A stretch of DNA of 64,000 nt from Chitinivibrionales bacterium (GTDB taxonomy: Bacteria; Fibrobacterota; Chitinivibrionia; Chitinivibrionales; WJKA01). The translations under genes were made by a program, and so were the position numbers. The notes below the pieces were generated by a model that had not been told where the DNA came from, searched no databases, and was given only the letters and a program-made list of their open reading frames with translations. Of the stretch, positions 52,285-60,478 are shown in pieces. The first letter of the stretch is position 1; each line of letters starts with the position of its first letter. Location of the stretch: positions 1 to 64,000 of the forward strand of contig WJLZ01000200.1 in assembly GCA_014728215.1 (NCBI GenBank). The letters are read 5' to 3'.

Positions 52285-53653
52285 GGCTCAACTCCTTGAT
52301 TATATCCGGAGCAAGGGCATTGATATTCCCTGCGCCCATGAGAATGACAACATCGCCATCCCGGGCTTTTTTTATAACCTCCTGCACAGCAGCTTCCTTT
52401 ACCGGAACAAAGACGACATCGGAATGACCACGGGAGCACAACGTTTCGACGATCTTTTCAGCACTCACGCCGGCAATCGGCTCTTCACGGGCCTTGTAAA
52501 TTTCGGTCACGATAACAACAGAGCATTCCAGCAATGCATCGGCAAATTCACCCATGAAATCCCGTGTTCTGGTATAGAGATGAGGTTGAAAAACGGCAAT
52601 AATGTTGTTGAACCCCTTTTCTTTTGCCGCCTCGATAGTGGCCCTCACTTCTCGGGGATGATGAGCGTAGTCGTCAATAACCGTTACGCCCCGCTCTTTG
52701 CCGACCGTCTCAAACCGACGTTTGACACCGGTAAAATCACCCAGACTCTTTTGGGCATCGGAAAAAGAGATATCCATTTCCATTGCCACGGCGAGGGCAG
52801 CCAGAGCATTGTATACATTGTGTTCGCCGGGAACACTGAGCTGCAGAGTGCCTAAATGTTCCCCACGACATTCGATTGCATGGATTTTTTCGTGCCCTTC
52901 AGTCTTCTTTATTGCCCGATAATCGGCACCCTCCTCGAACCCATAGGTAATGACCGTCCGGTCGAGACGGGAAAGAATGTCTTTTACATTGGGATCATCG
53001 ACACAAGCGATTACCGCGCCATAAAAAGGAACTTTTCCGGCAAACAGAGTAAAAGCATCTTTAATTTCCTCGAGGCCGGCATAACACTCAAGATGCTCGG
53101 CTTCGATATTGGTAATTACCGCCATAGCGGGTATCATGTCAAGAAACGAACAGTCGTATTCATCCGCCTCTGCAACCAGCAGAGGTCCTGCACCGGTACG
53201 GGCATTGGAATCTCCCTGAAGAGGAAATCCACCGATAATCAGCGTTGGATCACGCTGTACATCCACCAATATTTTTCCTATCATCGATGATGTCGTTGTT
53301 TTCCCATGAGTGCCTGCAACACAGATACTGAAACGGCACTGCATCAGTTCTCCTGCGATACGCGAGCGTTTATGCGCCGGTATCCCCGTCTTTAAAGCGT
53401 ATTCACGTTCGGGGTTATGTTCTTTTACCGCACTCGAATAGACCAGCATATCGGCGTCTTTCATTAACGAAGGAGTATGATCATACTGGACCCGGATACC
53501 CAATGATTCGAGCCGGCGGGTCACCGATGATTTCAGGTGATCGCTGCCGGTGACATCAAAGCCATGGGCGTGAAGTATCTCGGCGAGCGCACTCATACCG
53601 ACGCCGCCGATACCGGAAAAGTGAATTCTTCGTTTATACCTCAGCACGCTCAT
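52277..53653 (-). CDS. murC: UDP-N-acetylmuramate--L-alanine ligase
   Basis: MurC adds L-alanine to UDP-MurNAc. Motifs in 458 residues: HFSGIGGVGMSALAEILHAHG (UDP-binding), VAGTHGKTTTSSMIGKIL (P-loop), EADEYDCSFL, HLECY, and VIDDYAHHPREVRATIEAAK with the following FQPHLYTRT. It overlaps murG upstream by 20 nt and ftsQ downstream by 8 nt. Confidence 0.97.
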   Translation of the reverse strand: MSVLRYKRRIHFSGIGGVGMSALAEILHAHGFDVTGSDHLKSSVTRRLESLGIRVQYDHTPSLMKDADMLVYSSAVKEHNPEREYALKTGIPAHKRSRIAGELMQCRFSICVAGTHGKTTTSSMIGKILVDVQRDPTLIIGGFPLQGDSNARTGAGPLLVAEADEYDCSFLDMIPAMAVITNIEAEHLECYAGLEEIKDAFTLFAGKVPFYGAVIACVDDPNVKDILSRLDRTVITYGFEEGADYRAIKKTEGHEKIHAIECRGEHLGTLQLSVPGEHNVYNALAALAVAMEMDISFSDAQKSLGDFTGVKRRFETVGKERGVTVIDDYAHHPREVRATIEAAKEKGFNNIIAVFQPHLYTRTRDFMGEFADALLECSVVIVTEIYKAREEPIAGVSAEKIVETLCSRGHSDVVFVPVKEAAVQEVIKKARDGDVVILMGAGNINALAPDIIKELSHA

Positions 53654-54728
53654 TCCCCATCTGTGAAAGTACTTCCTTTGCGATTACCTTCGATGCATTT
53701 GTCAAACCATTATCCAATGCAGCCCTGCTCATCGTCTCAAAAACCGATTGATTGGTAAGAATTTGCATCACGGCTTCATCCACCTTTACGCCGGTATCGT
53801 CATCCTGCGCAACTCTGATTCCCCATCCCTGGGCTTCCACCAGTCCGGCATTCATCCACTGATGGTTCTCGGCCGACCACGGCAGAGGGATCATTACGCA
53901 GGGAAGCCCGAAAAAGGCCACCTCGGCAAGTGTCGATGCTCCGGATCGTCCGACCACAACTTTTGACATCGCATAATAGGGATAAAGATCTTCGATACTT
54001 TCAAATAGAAAGGCCTTTTTATGATTTCCAAGGGCCTCACAGATCTCTTTGTATCCTGCGGTTCCGGTCTGCCACACCACCTGGATATCGTTTTCGAGCC
54101 AGTGCCTGACCGCATCAATAAGAGTGAGATTCATTGACCGAGCCCCCTGACTTCCACCGCAAATGAGAACGCCTTTTTTTATTCTGTCGAGACCTTCGGG
54201 ATAGGGATAATCAAAGTAATCACCCTCAATATCCCGGACCGGGGTTCCAACAACCCGTAGTTCTCCGGCAAGTTTCCAGTTACCGACCAGAGGAAAGCCG
54301 AGAAAGGTAACCTTGGCAAATCGTGCAAAAATCCGATTGACAAAGCCAGGAATTGTATTCTGCTCGTGAAGAAAAAAGGGAATCCTTTTCAGGATGGCGG
54401 CGCCAAGCACCGGTGCGGACACATACCCGCCAAAAGCGATAACGGCGTCGGGTTCATGCGTGCTCAGTATCCGTTTTGCCTTGAAAACTTCACGGCCAAA
54501 CTGTATCAAAGCACCGACAATCCTGAAACTTATCCGTCGATGCGAACTTGACACCGACAAAAACTCGACAGGAATGTCATTGGCATCACAAAGCTCTTTT
54601 TCCCTGTTCCGTTTTGTACCGAACCATACCAGCGAAACCGAGGGGGACTGTTTTCTCAGGGCCAGGGCTATGGAGAGTGCGGGAAAGATATGTCCTCCGG
54701 TACCTCCTGCGGCAATCGCGATTTTCAT
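53634..54728 (-). CDS. murG: UDP-GlcNAc transferase MurG
   Basis: MurG joins GlcNAc to lipid I to give lipid II on the inner membrane face. The 364 residues begin MKIAIAAGGTGGHIFPALSI (glycine-rich loop) and show FGGYVSAPVLGAAIL, HEQNTIPG, ICGGSQGARSMN and GRSGASTLAEVAFFGLPCVMIPLP. Its start overlaps the ftsW stop by 4 nt (ATGA). Confidence 0.97.
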   Translation of the reverse strand: MKIAIAAGGTGGHIFPALSIALALRKQSPSVSLVWFGTKRNREKELCDANDIPVEFLSVSSSHRRISFRIVGALIQFGREVFKAKRILSTHEPDAVIAFGGYVSAPVLGAAILKRIPFFLHEQNTIPGFVNRIFARFAKVTFLGFPLVGNWKLAGELRVVGTPVRDIEGDYFDYPYPEGLDRIKKGVLICGGSQGARSMNLTLIDAVRHWLENDIQVVWQTGTAGYKEICEALGNHKKAFLFESIEDLYPYYAMSKVVVGRSGASTLAEVAFFGLPCVMIPLPWSAENHQWMNAGLVEAQGWGIRVAQDDDTGVKVDEAVMQILTNQSVFETMSRAALDNGLTNASKVIAKEVLSQMGNERAEV

Positions 54729-55939
54729 CGATTCCCCCTTCGTCGTTGGTTAACTCGTCGTGATTTCCACCGGCCGTTCGCCTTTCGTGATTCACTGGTC
54801 CGGAGAGCGAATTTCTCGTTCGTGCGATCTTTCCTTGCTTCCCGGGCAATGCATTGGCTCGATATGTTAAGAAGAATCCCCATACAGCACATCATGAATA
54901 TCAGGTTCACCCCTCCATAACTGAGGAATGGAAGCGGCACTCCGGTGGTGGGAACCAGTCCCGTATTGACACTGACATGCAGAACCACATAGACCGCCAG
55001 GGTCAGCGTAAAACCAAATGCGATCAGCTGGCCCGTAAGGTCCGGGGCCCGAAACGCAATTCTGAATCCCCGAAAAATCATGAACAGAAACAACGCAAGG
55101 ACAATAACCAGTCCGATAAACCCGATCTCTTCGCCGAGAATTGCAAAGGCGAAATCGGTATGTGGTTCGGGAAGGTAGAAATATTTTTGGTTGCCCTGTC
55201 CCAGTCCCCGTCCGAAAAGACCACCGTTTCCCAGCCCGACCAGCGATTGAAATGCCTGGTAGCCGATATCCTTTGAATGATCGGTCATGTTTATGAAACC
55301 GAGCCATCGTTTCAAACGATAAGGACTGCTGATCGAAAGCACCGCAATGCAGGGGATCGAGAGGGCACTGATCGCAAAAAGATGGGAAAACCGTGCCCCG
55401 GCGATAAAGAGGATTGCCAGTGCCACAACCGCAACCGCCAGTCCGGTACTGAAATCCGGTTCGATAACGATTAGCCCACAGATAATGCCAATCTTGACAA
55501 GTAGAACAACCACATTTTTCCATTCCTTCAGTGCATCACCCATCTTTCCGATCTGATGTGCGAGCATGAGGATAAGCACTGTCCGGGCGAATTCGGAGAC
55601 CTGGAACCGGATAAAACCGATTGAAATCCACCGCCGGGCGCCTTTGATAGCCTGTCCCTGCGGCAGCACAAGCACCATAATCAACAGTGCCACGGCAATA
55701 ATGAATGCGATATTACTGTTTTTTGTCCAGAAATGATAATCGATGTTGATAAAGATCATGAACCCTGCAATCGCCACCAGTGCACGTACCGCCTGACGGG
55801 CCAGGAAAAAATAGCCGTCACCATACTTTGCCGCTGCAAGGGCGAACGAAGAACTGTAGACCAGAACGATCCCGCAGGCCAGCATTAAAAGGGAAGCGAT
55901 AAAAATTCCCAGATCCATTTTTGTTATCCGCTCATTCAT
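54725..55939 (-). CDS. ftsW: Septal peptidoglycan glycosyltransferase FtsW (SEDS)
   Basis: The 404-residue polytopic protein (about ten helices) is FtsW: KGARRWISIGFIRFQVSEFAR (SEDS core with the catalytic-loop Asp region further on), LIVIEPDFSTG, LVGLGNGGLFGRGLGQGNQKYFYLPEPHTDFAFAILGEE, and PLPFLSYGG near the end. It has an unusually long, basic C-terminal tail of about 45 residues (ends RRVNQRRRGNR). It shares one base with the murD stop (TGATG). Confidence 0.96.
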   Translation of the reverse strand: MNERITKMDLGIFIASLLMLACGIVLVYSSSFALAAAKYGDGYFFLARQAVRALVAIAGFMIFINIDYHFWTKNSNIAFIIAVALLIMVLVLPQGQAIKGARRWISIGFIRFQVSEFARTVLILMLAHQIGKMGDALKEWKNVVVLLVKIGIICGLIVIEPDFSTGLAVAVVALAILFIAGARFSHLFAISALSIPCIAVLSISSPYRLKRWLGFINMTDHSKDIGYQAFQSLVGLGNGGLFGRGLGQGNQKYFYLPEPHTDFAFAILGEEIGFIGLVIVLALFLFMIFRGFRIAFRAPDLTGQLIAFGFTLTLAVYVVLHVSVNTGLVPTTGVPLPFLSYGGVNLIFMMCCMGILLNISSQCIAREARKDRTNEKFALRTSESRKANGRWKSRRVNQRRRGNR

Positions 55940-57327
55940 CAGGCGTCACGCTCTTTCTCTTCAATGGCAAAAACGATTTCTTTGAAGACATTGCCTCGAT
56001 GTTCGTAATTTTTGAACATATCGAAACTCGAACATCCGGGTGAAAGGACAACGACGTCTCCTTCCCGGGCAGTCCTCTGGGCGACACATACTGCATCCTG
56101 TAACGTGTCGCATTTGCGAATATCGGCGGCCTTGCGCCATGCCTGTTTAATCCGCCCAGCAGCTTCACCGATACAAAGGACATTTTTTACCTTATTGTTA
56201 ATGGTCTCTTTTATCGAATCGAAATCACATCCCTTATCTTTTCCGCCCACGATCAGATGCACCGGGACATCAAACGACGACACAGCACTCTGCACCGATT
56301 CGGCGGTTGTTGCTTTGGAATCATTGTAGTATTTAACCCCTTTAAATTCGGCGACAAATTCCAACCTGTGGGGAAGTCCGGTGAAACCCGTAATCCCTTC
56401 TTCTATCGCACCCGGACCGATTCCTGCACAGAATGCCATTACTGCTGCGGCACATGCATTCAGTTTATTGTGTGCACCGGTCAATTTCATCCTGCTCAGA
56501 TCGAGAGTTCCTTCTCCCGCCTCTTTCAGCCGGTAATGAATCGTGTTTTCATGAAACCAGATCCGCTCCCCGGCTCCATCCCGGTCACTGAAAAACAGGC
56601 ACCGGGTCTGTTTCGACAACTCTTCACCCCACGCTTTGAGTGCCGGATCATTCTCATTGAGCACGACAAAATCATCGTGAGTACAATTTTTCGCGATCTC
56701 CTTTTTTGCAGCAAAATATTCATCAATATCGGCATACCGGTCCAGATGATTTGCCAGGATATTGAGCACGCATGCTCCACGGGGCCTGAATTGATCGATA
56801 TTTTCGAGTTGAAAGCTGCTTACCTCGATAATGGCAAAATCAGCAGGGCCCAGAGGGGGTACGGCGTTTGTTGCCGGAAGTCCTATGTTGCCGATCACCG
56901 GCGCTGTAACACCTGCGCATTCGAAAATCTTTCCCATCAGACTCACGGTGGTGCTCTTTCCGGTGGCCCCGGTTACGGCAAGCACCGGCGCGCGGCAAAT
57001 GCGCCAGGCAAGTTCGATCTCGGCCCATACCGGTATACCTTTGCTTTTAGCCTGATCGATAATCGGCATGTCGGTGGGAACTCCCGGCGAAATAACAATC
57101 GTATCGTATTCCAGCACTTTCTCACTGTGGCCCTCAGCCTCATGAGGGACGGTCGCCAGCTCATTGACCGCAAGTTTGAAATCGAGCCGGTCCTGAGAAC
57201 AGGAATCACTGATAAACACTTTCACGCCATGCTCCACCAGATACCTGGCCGCGGCCATACCGCTCTTCCCGGCTCCGATAACCGCGACGCTTTGGGGAAG
57301 TTGATTTGTTTTGTTTTGCCTGTTCAT
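55939..57327 (-). CDS. murD: UDP-N-acetylmuramoylalanine--D-glutamate ligase
   Basis: MurD adds D-glutamate to UDP-MurNAc-L-Ala. In 462 residues: AVIGAGKSGMAAARYL, TGATGKSTTVSLMGKI (P-loop, unusual TGATG for TGTNG), EVSSFQLENID, NHLDRYADIDEYFAAK, and YNDSKATTAESVQSAV with VHLIVGGKDKGCDF. The 10-nt gap to murF leaves no room for mraY, which usually lies here. Confidence 0.96.
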   Translation of the reverse strand: MNRQNKTNQLPQSVAVIGAGKSGMAAARYLVEHGVKVFISDSCSQDRLDFKLAVNELATVPHEAEGHSEKVLEYDTIVISPGVPTDMPIIDQAKSKGIPVWAEIELAWRICRAPVLAVTGATGKSTTVSLMGKIFECAGVTAPVIGNIGLPATNAVPPLGPADFAIIEVSSFQLENIDQFRPRGACVLNILANHLDRYADIDEYFAAKKEIAKNCTHDDFVVLNENDPALKAWGEELSKQTRCLFFSDRDGAGERIWFHENTIHYRLKEAGEGTLDLSRMKLTGAHNKLNACAAAVMAFCAGIGPGAIEEGITGFTGLPHRLEFVAEFKGVKYYNDSKATTAESVQSAVSSFDVPVHLIVGGKDKGCDFDSIKETINNKVKNVLCIGEAAGRIKQAWRKAADIRKCDTLQDAVCVAQRTAREGDVVVLSPGCSSFDMFKNYEHRGNVFKEIVFAIEEKERDA

Positions 57328-57337
57328 TAGTAATTAC

Positions 57338-58717
57338 TTACAAGTTTTCAAATACTGTTTCCAGATGGACTCTCCGGCTTCCTTTAACTAAAACCGCGTT
57401 TCCCGGTTTGATAATTTTCCGGGCCCGATCAAGGGCCTCTTCCGCCGACCGGGCGGTCGCAATATTTTTCGCTTTCATGCCCGCCTTTACAGCGCCTTCG
57501 GCAATAGAATCGGCATACTCTCCAACGGCGAGCGCCCGTTTGACCCCACTGTCGTACACCAGCTTTCCCAATTGTTTATGCAATCGGTTCGATGCACTTC
57601 CCAGCTCGAGCATATCGCCGACGATTGCGACTTTCTCGCTCTTTGCAGCAATATCGTCGAGAAGCTGCAATCCGGCTTTCATTGATGACGGATTTGCGTT
57701 ATAGCAATCGAGCACAAAGGTGGCGTTTTTTTTCTTTCTGATTACCCCCCGCAAAGAAACCGGACTAATCTCCTGCAGTGCATCCACAACATCCGTACGG
57801 TCGATACCCAGCCGCCTGGCTAAAATGATCGCCGGCAACGCACTGTAGACAAAATGACGGCCCGGCATGGGGAGGGTAAAACGGTGTCCTTCCACCTCAA
57901 AGCGGGCCCGGTTTGCCGAAAGCAGTTCATATGACGTTGCCCGGACCGTGCAGCGGGATGAAAATCCGTAGGAGGTCGTTTGGATACCCAGCTCCTGGGC
58001 CCGTTTGAAAAGCCGGTGATCATCACCGTTAATCATCAAAAAACCGTTCCTTTTATTCAGGCCGTCCACAATTTCAAACTTGGCGGTGGTTGTATTTTCA
58101 AGGCTCTTGAACAAACCGACATGGGCATAACCGATATTGGTAATAAGTGCGATATCCGGTTTGACAATCATCGAAAGGGTATGAATCTCCCGGACATGAT
58201 TGGCGCCCATTTCGATAACGCCCAGCCATTCTTTTCCTGTAAAACTCAGGATACTGAGAGGAACGCCGATATGGTTATTGAAATTACCGGCCGTTGTACC
58301 CACCGGGTATCCTCGCTCGAGCACATGAGCGATAGCATTGCGGGTTGTGGTTTTTCCGTTTGATCCGGTCAGACCGATCATGAGAATCCCCAGTTCCTTC
58401 CTGTACGCCTGCGCCATACGCTGGAGCGCTTTGAGAGGATCGGGCACGGCGATAAGTTTTTTCTGGATCCGGGCAGGAAAGCTCTTTTTGTTTTTTGCTG
58501 CTACAACAGCAGCGGTTGCGCCGGCGGCAAAGGCGGATTCGACATACCGATGGCCGTCATCGTTCCTGGTTTTCAGAGCAATAAACAGATCACCGGAACC
58601 GACTTTCCGTGAATCGGTATGGATACCGCGCACGGGCCGTTTAGCAACGGCTGGCGAAAGGCCGGGTCTGCTTTTTCCCCAGACAGCGAGCTTTCCTATT
58701 GTTAACCTTTCAGGCAT
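57338..58717 (-). CDS. murF: UDP-MurNAc-tripeptide--D-Ala-D-Ala ligase
   Basis: MurF adds D-Ala-D-Ala to the tripeptide precursor. The 459 residues have GDLFIALKTRNDDGHRYV, LTGSNGKTTTRNAIAHVL (P-loop), EMGANHVREIHTL, NIGYAHVGLF, DCYNANPSSMKAGL and VLVKGSRRVHLE. I chose ATG 58717, which overlaps the murE stop by 8 nt; an in-frame TTG at 58756 would give 13 extra residues not typical for the family. Confidence 0.95.
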   Translation of the reverse strand: MPERLTIGKLAVWGKSRPGLSPAVAKRPVRGIHTDSRKVGSGDLFIALKTRNDDGHRYVESAFAAGATAAVVAAKNKKSFPARIQKKLIAVPDPLKALQRMAQAYRKELGILMIGLTGSNGKTTTRNAIAHVLERGYPVGTTAGNFNNHIGVPLSILSFTGKEWLGVIEMGANHVREIHTLSMIVKPDIALITNIGYAHVGLFKSLENTTTAKFEIVDGLNKRNGFLMINGDDHRLFKRAQELGIQTTSYGFSSRCTVRATSYELLSANRARFEVEGHRFTLPMPGRHFVYSALPAIILARRLGIDRTDVVDALQEISPVSLRGVIRKKKNATFVLDCYNANPSSMKAGLQLLDDIAAKSEKVAIVGDMLELGSASNRLHKQLGKLVYDSGVKRALAVGEYADSIAEGAVKAGMKAKNIATARSAEEALDRARKIIKPGNAVLVKGSRRVHLETVFENL

Positions 58718-60188
58718 GAGCACGAGTTTCCTGTCTTCCTTCGAATATTTCTCCAATTACCACTTTGTCGTCAAAAGGGTGACGAACACCGTAGATCTCC
58801 TGATAATTTTCATGCCCCTTTCCGGCAACCACAATACAATCTCCCGGCCGAGCGAGTTCGATTGCACAGGCGATCCCCTCTTTTCGGTCGGGTATTACCC
58901 AGTGTGGAAAATCCAGTGGTACACCGTCGAGAATATCATCGATAATATCCATCGGATTTTCGATGCGGGGATTGTCTGAAGTAATCACCGCTTCATCGGC
59001 GCCCGCAACAACCGCCTCAGCCATGAGCGGTCGTTTGGTTTTGTCACGGTCTCCCCCGCAGCCGAACACGCAGATAACCCGTCCCTTAGTCAGCTCCCTC
59101 GTGGTACTCAATACGTTTTCGAGGGCATCGGGCGTATGGGCATAATCGACTACGACCTGAAAATCGGCATCTACGGGAACCTGCTGCATCCGACCGGGAA
59201 CCGGGGTCAGCTTATCGAGCGCTTTCTGGACCCGGCGGGGAGAAACCGACATTGCAATGGCCCCGGCGGCGAGTGCGGCCATATTGTAAACATTGAAAAA
59301 ACCAACCAGACAGGAGCGAAAATGGATAATTTCACCTTTGGTGATTATATCAATCTCCGAACCCGACCAGTCGCATTTCCAATTGACAATCCTCACTGTG
59401 GCATCATGCGAGGTGCCAAAGGTAATCTGTTTTACTCCCTCCAGCTCCCGGGACAACATACGACCATATTCATCATCGATATTAATAATCGCCTTTCCCT
59501 TTGATTTGAGATAGGTGGTAAACAGCTTTTTCTTGGCTTCGTAATACTCGGTCATGTTGTGATGAAAATCCAGGTGGTCCTGTGTGAGATTAGTCCAGAC
59601 GCCGATATCATAGGAGAATCCTGCAACCCGGTTGAGGTGAAGTGCATGGGAAGAGACCTCCATCACTAACGCTGCCGGTTTTTCATCGGCCTTCCCGATC
59701 AATCGGAAGATGTCCGATGATTCCGGTGTTGTCCGGTGAGCATCCTGACCGGCTTTACCCATGCTGTATCCGACCGTACTGAACATCCATACATCCTTGT
59801 TCCGATTGAGTTCTTCGAGAAGTTTCCGGTAGAGATAGGCTACCGTTGTTTTGCCGTTTGTACCGGTGACACCGACGAGCATGGTATTATAGAGTTTCAT
59901 ATTCCACAGTTTCCGGGCCAGCTCCCCCAGGACGATTCGTGAATTTTCCACCTGAATCCAGGGAACCGTGCATGCGAGCTGAGGATTCTGAGAGATCACG
60001 GCGACTGCACCCTGTTCCATCGCCTGCGCTATGAATTGATCACCATGCACAACCATGCCTGGTATTGACACATAGACGCAGCCCGGCGTTACCTTACGCG
60101 AATCATAGACGATATCCGCAATGATCGGATCGGCTTTCCCGCCGCGGGCCTGCACTTTCAGTGACGATATCAGGTTATTCCATTTCAC
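58710..60188 (-). CDS. murE: UDP-MurNAc-L-Ala-D-Glu--meso-DAP ligase
   Basis: MurE adds the third residue of the stem peptide. The 492 residues show VTGTNGKTTVAYLYRKL (P-loop), MEVSSHAL, NLTQDHLDFHHNMTEYYEAK, YAHTPDALENVL, VFGCGGDRDKTKRP, and the substrate-choosing motif DNPR (SDNPRIENP), which indicates meso-diaminopimelate rather than lysine. The start codon is GTG at 60188, with GGAGG eight bases upstream. Confidence 0.97.
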   Translation of the reverse strand: MKWNNLISSLKVQARGGKADPIIADIVYDSRKVTPGCVYVSIPGMVVHGDQFIAQAMEQGAVAVISQNPQLACTVPWIQVENSRIVLGELARKLWNMKLYNTMLVGVTGTNGKTTVAYLYRKLLEELNRNKDVWMFSTVGYSMGKAGQDAHRTTPESSDIFRLIGKADEKPAALVMEVSSHALHLNRVAGFSYDIGVWTNLTQDHLDFHHNMTEYYEAKKKLFTTYLKSKGKAIINIDDEYGRMLSRELEGVKQITFGTSHDATVRIVNWKCDWSGSEIDIITKGEIIHFRSCLVGFFNVYNMAALAAGAIAMSVSPRRVQKALDKLTPVPGRMQQVPVDADFQVVVDYAHTPDALENVLSTTRELTKGRVICVFGCGGDRDKTKRPLMAEAVVAGADEAVITSDNPRIENPMDIIDDILDGVPLDFPHWVIPDRKEGIACAIELARPGDCIVVAGKGHENYQEIYGVRHPFDDKVVIGEIFEGRQETRAHA

Positions 60189-60248
60189 CGGGTATTCCTC
60201 CTCTGGTTCATGATACCCTGCATGTATTGTTAGTGTTTCATCAACACC

Positions 60249-60449
60249 TTATTGTGCTTTGATCTTTTTTGACACAGGAGATTTTTGTGATGTCGATTCC
60301 CAGTCTTTGCGAAATCTCGCTGCATTTTTTTCTATCCAGCCCAATGCTTTGGCCGTGCATCTGCAAGGATCGTGCCTCGCATCATCATCCATCGATGCTA
60401 AAATGGTATCAACTTCGGCCCTTAAAAAATTTTTAAATCCATCAGTCAT
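60249..60449 (-). CDS. Small unknown protein inserted between ftsI and murE
   Basis: The 66-residue protein (start MTDGFKNFLRAEVDTIL, end KSPVSKKIKAQ) is mostly helical and charged, with two cysteines in DPCRCTAK and a conserved-looking WIEKNAARFRKDWE. GGAG lies eight bases before ATG. It is 29 nt after the ftsI stop and 60 nt before murE, on the same strand. The standard dcw cluster has no gene here. No family was recognised; no membrane segment is present. Confidence 0.7.
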   Translation of the reverse strand: MTDGFKNFLRAEVDTILASMDDDARHDPCRCTAKALGWIEKNAARFRKDWESTSQKSPVSKKIKAQ

Positions 60450-60478
60450 TTAACACACTCCATATTTTTAAATTCTCT

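Noticed and set aside
56257-57330. A 357-codon frame antisense to murD
   Set aside because: It lies fully inside the well-supported murD gene, has no recognisable motif and reflects the base composition of the coding strand.
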